NCBI GenBank assembly: GCA_036654795.1
Contig: JAVVRI010000107.1
Coordinates: forward strand, 1 to 10,933
Origin: JAVVRI01 sp036654795
GTDB lineage: Bacteria; Bacteroidota; Bacteroidia; Bacteroidales; Tannerellaceae
Direction of reading: 5' to 3'
Length of the DNA stretch: 10,933 bases
Position numbers and translations under genes: made by a program. Positions within the stretch are counted from its first letter, which is position 1; each line of letters opens with the position of its first letter. Under the pieces are notes generated by a model. That model had not been told where the DNA came from. It searched no databases and worked only from the letters and a program-made list of their open reading frames with translations. Positions 5,620 through 10,933 of this stretch are shown piece by piece.

Positions 5620-6672
5620 TTATTTTCCACCCACGTTGTTGTCTGTTAAATTGACCGGAATCCAGTCCACAACGTTCAACGTCAAAAGGCACCGGTCGCT
5701 TGCTACCTCAAGGATGAAGATATAGCGTTTGCCGGCTTCTAAGGCAATAGCACCCACACCGGTGGCAGCAAGCGTCTCAACCTTGCTGTTGTGCGTCACG
5801 GTGACAGATAGATCGAAGGGCGTGGCGTCTTTTGGCAACACCACGCGGCTTGCTTGGTTCAGCCCCAAGTTGTTCGGATCGGAACCGGAAGCTACAGGGA
5901 CGAAGTCCGACTCCGTGAAAGTCAGCGTACCTGCCGGAGTCGCGTCTCCCCCTGTGGGGACAATGTCGCTCCCAGCCGTGAGGGAGGCACCGGAAGTGCT
6001 GAACAAGGTCAGCGTCAGTGCTGTCGCCTTCAGATTGTCGGGCAGCACGGCGTCTGCTCCTGTCGGGGGGCTAACGGTAAACACCACCTGCGCACATTTG
6101 CGAATGAAAGAGGTAAGCGCTACCTGTCGCGAAACATGTGTAATGGTGACCGAACGTGTGGCGGAAGCCATCACGTCCTCCTGATGCGGAATGCCGCTGA
6201 TCTGCCAAGTACCGCCGCCTTGTGCTAACGGGCGGGCGGGCGAGACGGCATAGAAGTCGAACACTCCGCTGCTCACAGCCAGACCGGTACCGGTGCTACT
6301 CGTCAGCCTGCCGAATTCATCCACCGTACAAGGAGACAGATTGCCACTTGCATCCGTCACATAGGTAGCCTCAGCATAAGGCTGAGTAGTAGCAAAATCC
6401 ACCTCCGCCCCCAGAGTACCCACCTCCGCCCGGCGATAGGCAGCGATGCGCACCGTGCTACCTTCGGGCAGTGGAGCAGTAGTAACCGCACGCGTTGAAA
6501 GCCCTAAGGCAGGCGTGTTAAAGCGCAAAGCTATCAGTTCGGCCTCATCGTCCGGCGCTATTGCCTCCTCCACCAGTCCGCCCGTGCAACTCGTCGCAGC
6601 GCAACAGAGCAGCAGCCCCAAGCAGAGCGAAGGAAGGAGCTTCAAAGGATTCCGTGTCATGATCAAATTCAT
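5620..6672 (-). CDS. Fimbrillin-family lipoprotein (minor subunit or anchor candidate)
   Basis: A 350-residue lipoprotein with lipobox ATSC (Cys29). The body is Ala/Thr/Ser-rich beta sandwich in character. Recognisable fimbrillin elements are LSTRAVTT near residue 61 (a basic residue where processing of type V pilins occurs), SFIRKCAQVVFTV, and a C-terminal KRYIFILEV...LTLNVVDWIPV strand pair ending in the VxDW motif. Type V pili are made of such lipoproteins, exported to the surface, trimmed by a protease after a basic residue, and joined by donor-strand exchange. It follows the second fimbrillin after 71 bases containing a hairpin, so may be expressed at a lower level. Start is at 6672, or the ATG at 6660 (MTRNPLK), which gives a shorter signal peptide. 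Family is well supported; the exact position in the pilus is not. Confidence 0.82.
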   Translation of the reverse strand: MNLIMTRNPLKLLPSLCLGLLLCCAATSCTGGLVEEAIAPDDEAELIALRFNTPALGLSTRAVTTAPLPEGSTVRIAAYRRAEVGTLGAEVDFATTQPYAEATYVTDASGNLSPCTVDEFGRLTSSTGTGLAVSSGVFDFYAVSPARPLAQGGGTWQISGIPHQEDVMASATRSVTITHVSRQVALTSFIRKCAQVVFTVSPPTGADAVLPDNLKATALTLTLFSTSGASLTAGSDIVPTGGDATPAGTLTFTESDFVPVASGSDPNNLGLNQASRVVLPKDATPFDLSVTVTHNSKVETLAATGVGAIALEAGKRYIFILEVASDRCLLTLNVVDWIPVNLTDNNVGGK

Positions 6673-6693
6673 TTTAAGTTTATTTCTTTGTGA

Positions 6694-6719
6694 ATGGGTA
6701 GGGTGTCACCCCCACCCAT
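6694..6719 (-). promoter_or_regulatory. Intercistronic hairpin in the pilus operon
   Basis: Arms ATGGGT (6694-6699) and ACCCAT (6714-6719) enclose an inner GGGT/ACCC stem (6701-6704 and 6708-6711), a GC-rich hairpin in an otherwise AT-rich 71-bp gap. No U-run follows on the minus strand, so it is not a standard terminator. It could stabilise upstream RNA or lower expression of the last two genes. Confidence 0.4.
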
Positions 6720-6743
6720 CCTTTTCAGTCAACAAAAGCGTCT

Positions 6744-7838
6744 TTATTTTACAGGGACACTCGGCGTTATGGTAGTATCAGTCCAGTCAGCCACCGTTAC
6801 ACTAGTAATGCTCACATTACGATCTGTTACCGTTAAGGTATAGATGTAATGTTTTCCTTTTTCCCAAGTAACGCTTGTCAACGCATCCTCTGCTGAGATG
6901 TAGTCGCAATCGCTATTCGCATTCGCAGTCGTACCCAGAGTAAGGGTTATCTTTATCTTGGCGACCGATGTTACCGGAGCCACTAGGCCAAAGGCTTGAG
7001 CAGAAACGTTATCGAAATCGGCTGTACCTGCTTTGTCGACATAAGTAGCGACCTGCCCCCAAGTCTTATCGGCGGTGAAGGTAAGGGCGGTGGCCGTTGT
7101 TGTTCCGGTAAAGGTTCCATCGGCCAAGCTCATCGTGGCACCCGTAGCTGCTGATGTTACAAAACTAGCAGCATCGGCAGTCAGTGTAATCTTCTTCACA
7201 AAGTCCTCCGTATCACTCACAGTCTGACCATTCACCTTCATAACGCGAAAGCTCACTTTGGCCAAGGCGTGTTGCATCGCAAGGGTAGCTACCACATTAT
7301 TTTTTCTATTTACCGTAGTAGGAGCAGATGTAGCATATAGGTAATCCTCCTGATCAGTAGTTAGCTCATTCTTAGCTACATCAGCATTATACACATACGT
7401 CTGAGCCGCCTTTATCTCCGTATCAGCCACCGTAGGGGCAGCAGCACTTGCGGTTGCCGGCAAAGAGCCGACAAGGGTTGAAGGAGCCCACGCGTAAAGC
7501 GTACCTTCAGTAGTCGTCAGAGGTAGTTGGACGTCGGGTGTCCAAGAGGAAGCACCATACGTAAAAGTTTGTTTTTGGTTTTTTGTATCAGTTGAATAAT
7601 AGGCTTTATTAGCTCCCTCCGCTTTGGTTACAATCACCCCAATAGAACTCAGCTTATTGGCGCCACTTGCAGCTACTCCGTTATAGATAGCTTTCGTGTC
7701 GATGGTGAGGCCGATGTTGCGGATGGAGAGCATGCCGGTACCATCGCTACTCACTTCGCCAGTGGGTGCGTCCAGGTCGGTAGAGGTACAAGCGGTTAGA
7801 GCCAAAGAGGCTGCGATGTAAACAAATAGTTGTTTCAT
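6744..7838 (-). CDS. Fimbrillin-family lipoprotein (structural subunit candidate)
   Basis: A 364-residue lipoprotein with lipobox LTAC (Cys17). Fimbrillin features are GLTIDTKAIYNG with Lys49 as the likely trimming site, SSIGVIVTKAEG, LYAWAPSTL, EDYLYATSAPTTV, a MQHALAKVSFRV strand (the ALAKVSF signature of Mfa-like fimbrillins) and the C-terminal HYIYTLTVTD...ITSVTVADWT. These are the motifs of Bacteroides type V pilins, surface lipoproteins that polymerise by donor-strand exchange. It lies 36 bases after the preceding fimbrillin and is similar to it in layout, including the DYLYA and ALxKVSF elements, which suggests ancient duplication. Which of the two is the major shaft subunit cannot be told from sequence. 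Confidence 0.86.
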   Translation of the reverse strand: MKQLFVYIAASLALTACTSTDLDAPTGEVSSDGTGMLSIRNIGLTIDTKAIYNGVAASGANKLSSIGVIVTKAEGANKAYYSTDTKNQKQTFTYGASSWTPDVQLPLTTTEGTLYAWAPSTLVGSLPATASAAAPTVADTEIKAAQTYVYNADVAKNELTTDQEDYLYATSAPTTVNRKNNVVATLAMQHALAKVSFRVMKVNGQTVSDTEDFVKKITLTADAASFVTSAATGATMSLADGTFTGTTTATALTFTADKTWGQVATYVDKAGTADFDNVSAQAFGLVAPVTSVAKIKITLTLGTTANANSDCDYISAEDALTSVTWEKGKHYIYTLTVTDRNVSITSVTVADWTDTTITPSVPVK

Positions 7839-7874
7839 AATTCTTGTTGTTTATGTTTATGTATTGTTTGTTAA

Positions 7875-9110
7875 TTATAAGTCGATGTTTCCACCTGGGG
7901 TAGTCACCCAATCGGTAACACTCACCCCGGTTACAGACAATTTACGTTCGGAGGCGCGGACGGTGTATAGATAATTGTTACCTGCCACCCATGCTGCCGC
8001 CGTCGTGTTTGGCAAATTCACTGCATACGCACTACCGTCGATGGTGAAGACTACCTCAATCTCATTGGCCGGAATAGTAGTTAGCGGATAGACCAACAGA
8101 CTGACCTTACGGGCTACCGCGGGACCGGTAACGGTCGTCGTCTCTTTGAAATTGTACTGATCTTCCGTTCCTCCTGTCCCTATTTTCTTCGGAACCGTGT
8201 AACCGGTGATGGTACGGGTGATCTTATCCCCTGTTGCTCCCGTGGCTACGATTGCGCCATTCGCCAACTTCATGGTAGCCCCCGAAGCCGGGGCCACAAA
8301 GGCAGTTTTGCCGCTGACGTTGCGAATCTCAATCGCTGTCAAACTCCCCGCACCCGGCAACGTACCGTCATTGTATACGAGAAACGATACTTTGGTAAGG
8401 GCATGCTTCATCTCCAGCGTAATCACGCGCCCCGGATTGGTAGTACCGGCATTGCCTTCAGACGTACCGCCACCAACACATCCACTATTCACATTACGCC
8501 CCGTGTTTGAGGCATATAGGTAGTCCACCTCCTCCGGAGCAGCCAGTACCTTCTTAATGGCATCCGCCGTATTTGCCTTCCAACCATTAGCGCCAAATTT
8601 CATCTCTGCATTCGTTTCATCAGCCGAAACAGTGATCGTTCCTGTTGATTTGAGCGGGGCTTCGCATGCCAACGCGGCTGCGGTAGATCCCGTAACTACT
8701 GCCTGCTTCGGATAATAGGCATAGACCGTTCCGATCGCATCGGTCAGTTCATACGATGCCTCCGTAGCACCGGCAAAATTAGTGCCAAGCGCAGAGATCG
8801 ACTTCCAAGTCTGTCCCTTATCATCCCCCATAAACCAGATGTGGCTACCGGCTAAGTCTGTTTTATAGAAGCCATCACCTGCCCCATTCAACACCACGAC
8901 CCCCATACCGGGCTGAGAGGCGTAATCTTTCACCGCGTAGGCAATGGCTCCTCCTTCCACCACCGCTTTCGTCTGTGTGCTACTTACTTTGGCAGAAATG
9001 CCAAGACTCACATCGGACACCTTTTCAATAGGGGTCGGAATCTCTTGTTGCGAACAACCTGCCACTACCGTGCAAGCAACTATCGCCAAACCTGTTACAA
9101 ATGTTTTCAT
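7875..9110 (-). CDS. Fimbrillin-family lipoprotein (structural subunit candidate, promoter-proximal)
   Basis: A 411-residue lipoprotein with lipobox VAGC (Cys19). It shows SSTQTKAVVEG (Lys48, likely protease trimming site), GVVVLNGAG, VYAYYPKQAV, VDYLYASNTG, MKHALTKVSFLVYND and a C-terminal YLYTVRASERKLSVTGVSVTDW. All are shared in order with the next gene and typical of Mfa-like fimbrillins. As the first large gene after the invertible promoter it is likely the most highly transcribed pilin. Its ATG lies inside the last 86 bases of the small upstream frame. Cytoplasmic precursors are expected to be lipidated, moved to the outer surface, cut after the basic residue, and assembled into a pilus. 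Family assignment is strong; shaft versus other subunit is inference. Confidence 0.87.
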   Translation of the reverse strand: MKTFVTGLAIVACTVVAGCSQQEIPTPIEKVSDVSLGISAKVSSTQTKAVVEGGAIAYAVKDYASQPGMGVVVLNGAGDGFYKTDLAGSHIWFMGDDKGQTWKSISALGTNFAGATEASYELTDAIGTVYAYYPKQAVVTGSTAAALACEAPLKSTGTITVSADETNAEMKFGANGWKANTADAIKKVLAAPEEVDYLYASNTGRNVNSGCVGGGTSEGNAGTTNPGRVITLEMKHALTKVSFLVYNDGTLPGAGSLTAIEIRNVSGKTAFVAPASGATMKLANGAIVATGATGDKITRTITGYTVPKKIGTGGTEDQYNFKETTTVTGPAVARKVSLLVYPLTTIPANEIEVVFTIDGSAYAVNLPNTTAAAWVAGNNYLYTVRASERKLSVTGVSVTDWVTTPGGNIDL

Positions 9111-9375
9111 ATTTATTGATTTTTAATGGCCGAAGCTCCTGTTCGTCTTCGAGCAGGGATACACGTGTCTCCTCCAAACTCTGACACATGCGCTGAAGCT
9201 CGGAAGCATTTTCCCCAGAATCGACCAATAACCGATTTTCATGCTCCGGAAATAAATACGAATAGGCATCTGCGGACTGAAATTTTTGTCCGAACAACGT
9301 TGTTGTCGAAAAAAACAGCAACAAACACATCCATCCTATTTTCGTCTTCTTATTTTCCATTTTACAAGCCTTCAT
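9025..9375 (-). CDS. Small secreted helical protein, first gene of pilus operon, unrecognised
   Basis: A 116-residue frame from ATG 9375 (MKACKMENKK); ATG 9360 (MENKKTK) is an alternative. Residues 11-30 form a signal peptide (IGWMCLLLFFSTTTLFG, likely cut before Gln30). The mature part is short, acidic and helical (ENASELQRMCQSLEETRVSL), suggesting a small periplasmic or surface coiled coil. I do not recognise a family. AAAAAGGA lies just before the ATG, and the start is 22 bases downstream of the left inverted repeat, so it is the first gene served by the switch. The last 28 residues overlap the next gene by 86 bases, unusually long in this compact operon. The true protein may therefore be a truncated or frameshifted remnant whose conserved part ends near residue 85. 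A role in pilus assembly is inferred only from position. Confidence 0.55.
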   Translation of the reverse strand: MKACKMENKKTKIGWMCLLLFFSTTTLFGQKFQSADAYSYLFPEHENRLLVDSGENASELQRMCQSLEETRVSLLEDEQELRPLKINKYENICNRFGDSCLHGSGRLFATRDSDPY

Positions 9376-9397
9376 TTAATCCTTTTTCGTCTATTTG

Positions 9398-9426
9398 ATG
9401 TCTTATTCCTTGTATGAATAAGACAT
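9398..9426. repeat. Left inverted repeat (IRL) of the invertible segment
   Basis: A 29-bp sequence whose exact reverse complement is at 9639-9667. The repeat is also palindromic within itself: ATGTCTTATT and AATAAGACAT arms flank a 9-base asymmetric core (CCTTGTATG at 9408-9416). This is the structure of a tyrosine-recombinase crossover site, with two recombinase binding arms and a central strand-exchange region. The asymmetric cores face opposite ways in the two copies, which predicts inversion, not deletion. Confidence 0.92.
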
Positions 9427-9521
9427 CAACAGAGATGGATCGCGTGCTATCTGAAATTCAGATAATTAAGAATGAACTTTTAGCCAATAGGCTTTTATTG
9501 CAGAGCCTTTTTCCTAAATAA
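9399..9521 (+). other. Alternative recombinase C-terminus stored in the invertible segment (silent in this orientation)
   Basis: The plus strand is open from 9399 to a TAA at 9519-9521, in the same frame in which the recombinase uses the right repeat. The first 9 codons repeat the recombinase end (CLIPCMNKT). The 31 codons after it (9426-9518) begin STEMDRVLSEIQ and end LLLQSLFPK. Inversion would fuse them to the recombinase, replacing its immediate TGA stop. Here the frame has no start of its own apart from an internal ATG (9435) and a TGA closes it upstream at 9396. The segment reads as an amphipathic helix, with Leu/Ile spaced by 3-4 (VLSEIQIIKNELL). The frame continuity is directly visible; use in the cell is inference. 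Confidence 0.7.
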
Positions 9522-9557
9522 GCATCAAATAGAGGATGTAAATATGTGGCATTTTAA

Positions 9558-9588
9558 TTTGGAAATATAAGAATAACTTGTACATTTA
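9558..9588 (+). promoter_or_regulatory. Invertible promoter, facing away from the pilus operon
   Basis: TTTG at 9558-9561 and TACATTTA at 9581-9588 are separated by 19 bp, matching the Bacteroides -33 TTTG / -7 TAnnTTTG layout with one mismatch in the last base. Transcription would start near 9595. A second candidate -7, TATATTTC at 9603-9610, has only CTTG upstream. On the minus strand the best -7 (TATATTTC, 9569-9562) has no -33. In this orientation transcription would run into the recombinase 3' end as antisense; after inversion it would run into the pilus operon with a leader of about 95 bases. Confidence 0.6.
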
Positions 9589-9615
9589 CAGCATGTAAAT
9601 CCTATATTTCAAGGG

Positions 9616-9667
9616 ATGATTACAGTATTATTATACTCATGTCTTATTCATACAAGGAATAAGACAT
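9616..9667 (+). other. Start of a leader reading frame completed by inversion
   Basis: ATG 9616 (MITVLLYSCL...) lies about 21 bases after the predicted transcription start. In the present orientation the frame runs antisense into the recombinase gene. After inversion it would leave the right repeat into 9397-9376 and stop after 25 codons, ending in basic residues (SNRRKRIK). That TGA overlaps the ATG of the first pilus-operon gene in an ATGA. In the present orientation the same frame entering from the minus strand is blocked by a TGA just before the left repeat. Expression is unproven; the frame could be chance. Confidence 0.4.
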
Positions 9668-10737
9668 TCACTATTTTTAACATAGCTATCGTTTTTATTT
9701 TCCATCTCCATCATATCTTCTCGAAAAAAAAGATTAATCATTCCATCATTGGCTCCATCGATTTTCTGTTGAGAGATGCCCCCCATATAAATTTGTGTGA
9801 CGCGATCCGAGCGATGCCCCAGTCCGCGGCTAATTATAGAGATAGGCTGTCCGCTCTCTTCCTGCAACGTTGCCCAGGTATGGCGGCTTATGTAGGTGGT
9901 CAGTATTCGTTTTATCCCGACCATCAGCCCCAAGGCGGAAAGGCGGCGGTTGATGCGCCTTAGGGCAGTCGCTTCGGACACCATCTTTCCGGTACGCACG
10001 CTGACATGCAGCGAGGCAAAGACATAGTCTTTCTCCTTCTGGTCTGGCCTGCGCTGCCTGTCCAGCAACATCTTAAGCTCCGGGATCAGCTGCACACACA
10101 ACTCGACGCCCGTTTTACTGCGTTCGTATTGCAGGTAATGCGCGTCCACATCGCTCCACTTCAGATTAAACAGATCGATGAAACACATCCCGCGGGCAAA
10201 AAGAAGAAACAGAAACACATCGCGCGCCTCCGCCATGGAGGGATCGTTCGACAGATCAATCTTTATCAGGCTCTTTACCTCCTCTACAGTCAAGAAACGT
10301 TTCGCCGTCGGGTTGCTCGCAAATCGTTTTTCGAACGGCGAATGTTCCGGTCGCTCCAGCACATGATCCGCCAGTGCCGCGTTGTAGACCGTGCGCAGCG
10401 TACGCAGATAAAACGCAATCGAGTTATTCCTCAACCGCATATTGTCGCCTTTCCGAATCCACACATTCCCCTGCAGGTAGTCCGTATATCCGACTACCCA
10501 TTCCGCCGTCAAGTCCACCAGTAGAAACGGCTCCACCCCCACCAGTTCCTGATAGCGGCGCAACGCCCCAAGCGAATTTTCATAATTAGCCACTGTGTAC
10601 GCACTGCCCCGCAGCTTCACCCGCTGTATGTAACGCTCAAAATACGCAATCAATAACAAAGCCGGCTGCTGCGTCTGCAACTTGTCGGCCATACTCTTCT
10701 TTGTCCCCTCCTTTGTCCTCTCCTTTGTCCTCTCCAT
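9637..10737 (-). CDS. Tyrosine site-specific recombinase, probable invertase of the adjacent switch
   Basis: A 366-residue tyrosine recombinase in this orientation. These enzymes cut and rejoin DNA through a covalent phosphotyrosine. The N-terminal SAM-like DNA-binding domain is about 25-130 (LLLIAYFERYIQ...YTVANYENSLGALRRYQ). The catalytic domain is about 145-335, with Arg182 (ARGMCFIDL), Lys208 (RSKTG), TYISRHTWAT (Arg285, with Tyr282 in place of the usual His, a common Bacteroidetes variant), His308 (GLGH) and nucleophile Tyr317 (TQIYMGG). The start is ATG 10737, preceded by a TTG in frame; an internal ATG at 10692 is possible. A 12-bp repeat separates the two. The coding end runs through the right inverted repeat and stops at TGA 9637-9639. 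Inversion would extend the protein to 397 residues. A perfect -7 box lies just upstream. Catalytic identity is firm; action on the neighbouring repeats is inference from adjacency and site form. Confidence 0.9.
   Translation of the reverse strand: MERTKERTKEGTKKSMADKLQTQQPALLLIAYFERYIQRVKLRGSAYTVANYENSLGALRRYQELVGVEPFLLVDLTAEWVVGYTDYLQGNVWIRKGDNMRLRNNSIAFYLRTLRTVYNAALADHVLERPEHSPFEKRFASNPTAKRFLTVEEVKSLIKIDLSNDPSMAEARDVFLFLLFARGMCFIDLFNLKWSDVDAHYLQYERSKTGVELCVQLIPELKMLLDRQRRPDQKEKDYVFASLHVSVRTGKMVSEATALRRINRRLSALGLMVGIKRILTTYISRHTWATLQEESGQPISIISRGLGHRSDRVTQIYMGGISQQKIDGANDGMINLFFREDMMEMENKNDSYVKNSECLIPCMNKT
9639..9667. repeat. Right inverted repeat (IRR), inside the recombinase 3' coding end
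   Basis: Exact reverse complement of 9398-9426, with the core CATACAAGG at 9649-9657. It encodes the final recombinase residues (CLIPCMNKT region) on the minus strand. The recombinase stop (9637-9639) begins on the last repeat base, so the identity of the stop or next codon depends on orientation. Confidence 0.92.
10699..10734 (-). repeat. Three tandem 12-bp repeats at the recombinase N-terminus
   Basis: CTTTGTCCCCTC (10699-10710) is followed by two copies of CTTTGTCCTCTC (10711-10722, 10723-10734), encoding ERTK, ERTK, EGTK. The repeat unit is a multiple of three, so copy-number change keeps the frame. It lies between the two possible start codons. Its last unit gives an AAGGAGGGG run upstream of the internal ATG 10692. 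Confidence 0.85.
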
Positions 10738-10756
10738 CAATTCATGTATTTATTGA

Positions 10757-10764
10757 CAAAATTA
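10757..10764 (-). promoter_or_regulatory. -7 box of the recombinase gene
   Basis: Read on the minus strand this is TAATTTTG, a perfect TAnnTTTG. No TTTG sits 19-21 bp upstream, so an activator may be needed. Start of transcription would be near 10750, about 13 bases before ATG 10737. A repeat cluster (10790-10841) lies directly upstream. Confidence 0.55.
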
Positions 10765-10789
10765 AGGAGAAAACCGAGATATACTTTAT

Positions 10790-10841
10790 CCCGATGACTT
10801 TTGCAACTCATCGGGGTGAGTTGCAAAAGTCATCGGGGTGA
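10790..10841. repeat. Perfect 20-bp inverted repeat plus 12-bp direct repeats upstream of the recombinase
   Basis: Arms 10790-10809 and 10818-10837 are perfect inverted copies (CCCGATGACTTTTGCAACTC) around an 8-base loop. In addition TCATCGGGGTGA occurs at 10808-10819 and 10830-10841, spaced 22 bp or about two helical turns. There is no U-run on either side. It lies immediately upstream of where the recombinase -33 would be, so an operator for a dimeric or tandem-binding regulator is more likely than a terminator. Confidence 0.75.
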
Positions 10842-10933
10842 AGTGGTTATCTGACACCTTGATTTGCAACCACTCGTCGATCGAAGTAAATAGTACGGTT
10901 TTGATTGAAAAAGGCTATAAAAATTAATTTTTT
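10842..10933. other. Right-edge non-coding sequence
   Basis: I see no gene here. TTTGCAACCACTCGTCG around 10862-10879 loosely resembles the adjacent repeat unit and may be a decayed further copy. The last 35 bases are very AT-rich and could hold a rightward promoter for a gene beyond the window, but no clear TAnnTTTG is present. Confidence 0.35.

Larger units (their letters stand above)
9398..9667. mobile_element. Invertible DNA segment (270 bp) carrying a promoter and coding ends, probable pilus ON/OFF switch
   Basis: Two perfect 29-bp inverted repeats bound 212 bp. From left to right the interior holds 31 codons that extend the recombinase if inverted, a plus-strand promoter (9558-9588), and the start of a short leader frame (9616). 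It lies between a tyrosine recombinase gene and the pilus operon, both on the minus strand. Locally encoded tyrosine recombinases that flip promoters of surface-protein genes are known in Bacteroides fragilis (the Tsr family), so the general mechanism is established for the group. In this sequence the promoter faces the recombinase end, so the pilus is predicted OFF. Confidence 0.85.

Noticed and set aside
9562..9569. Minus-strand promoter (TATATTTC) that would make the present orientation pilus-ON
   Set aside because: There is one mismatch in the -7 and no TTTG at 17-21 bp upstream, so it is weaker than the plus-strand promoter. It is not fully excluded.
9616..9963. A 115-residue plus-strand reading frame across the right repeat
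   Set aside because: It is antisense to the firm recombinase coding sequence and its later residues show no motif. Only its first part is kept, as an orientation-dependent leader.
10790..10841. CRISPR array
   Set aside because: There are only two direct 12-bp repeats with a 10-base gap, within one palindrome; no spacers and no cas genes.

Overview
The window looks like Bacteroides-group chromosome (Bacteroides or a close relative). The evidence is four fimbrillin-type lipoproteins, BACON and Lcl_C/DUF1566-type domains, an HU protein of the Bacteroidales type, DUF3791/DUF3990 genes, and several -7 boxes of the Bacteroides form TAnnTTTG. Nothing was searched against a database; family names come from reading the motifs.

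Left part (1-3600). A remnant of a family 2 glycosyltransferase at the left edge suggests the end of a surface-polysaccharide locus. Converging on it is a tight minus-strand operon (1793 to 190) of HU protein, two-helix membrane protein, M15 peptidase and lipoprotein with a C-terminal membrane helix. The last three have the order and shapes of a phage holin, endolysin and unimolecular spanin. A divergent plus-strand operon (2065-3079) is DUF3791, DUF3990 (ADP-ribosyltransferase-like) and DUF3791, coupled by ATGA overlaps with identical strong ribosome binding sites. A 161-residue protein of unknown function and a broken HU-like gene follow on the minus strand.

Middle part (3825-9375). A minus-strand operon encodes, in order of transcription, a small secreted helical protein, three fimbrillin-family lipoproteins, and a 586-residue protein with fimbrial, BACON and Lcl_C domains that looks like a pilus tip. 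This is a type V (donor-strand) pilus operon.

Right part (9398-10933). Upstream of the operon lie two perfect 29-bp inverted repeats (9398-9426 and 9639-9667) around 212 bp, then a tyrosine recombinase on the minus strand. Each repeat is itself a recombinase-type site, with matching arms around a 9-bp asymmetric core. The best promoter in the segment (TTTG-N19-TACATTTA) points away from the pilus genes, so the sequenced copy is probably OFF.

The most unusual observation is that the recombinase coding sequence runs into the right repeat and stops one codon past its last full repeat codon. The far end of the invertible segment carries 31 further open codons that inversion would join in frame to the recombinase (366 to 397 residues). 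In that orientation everything lines up on one strand: long recombinase, stop, promoter, a 25-codon leader overlapping the first pilus gene by ATGA, then the pilus operon. The switch may therefore change the recombinase protein together with pilus expression. Switching itself is inferred from structure, not shown.
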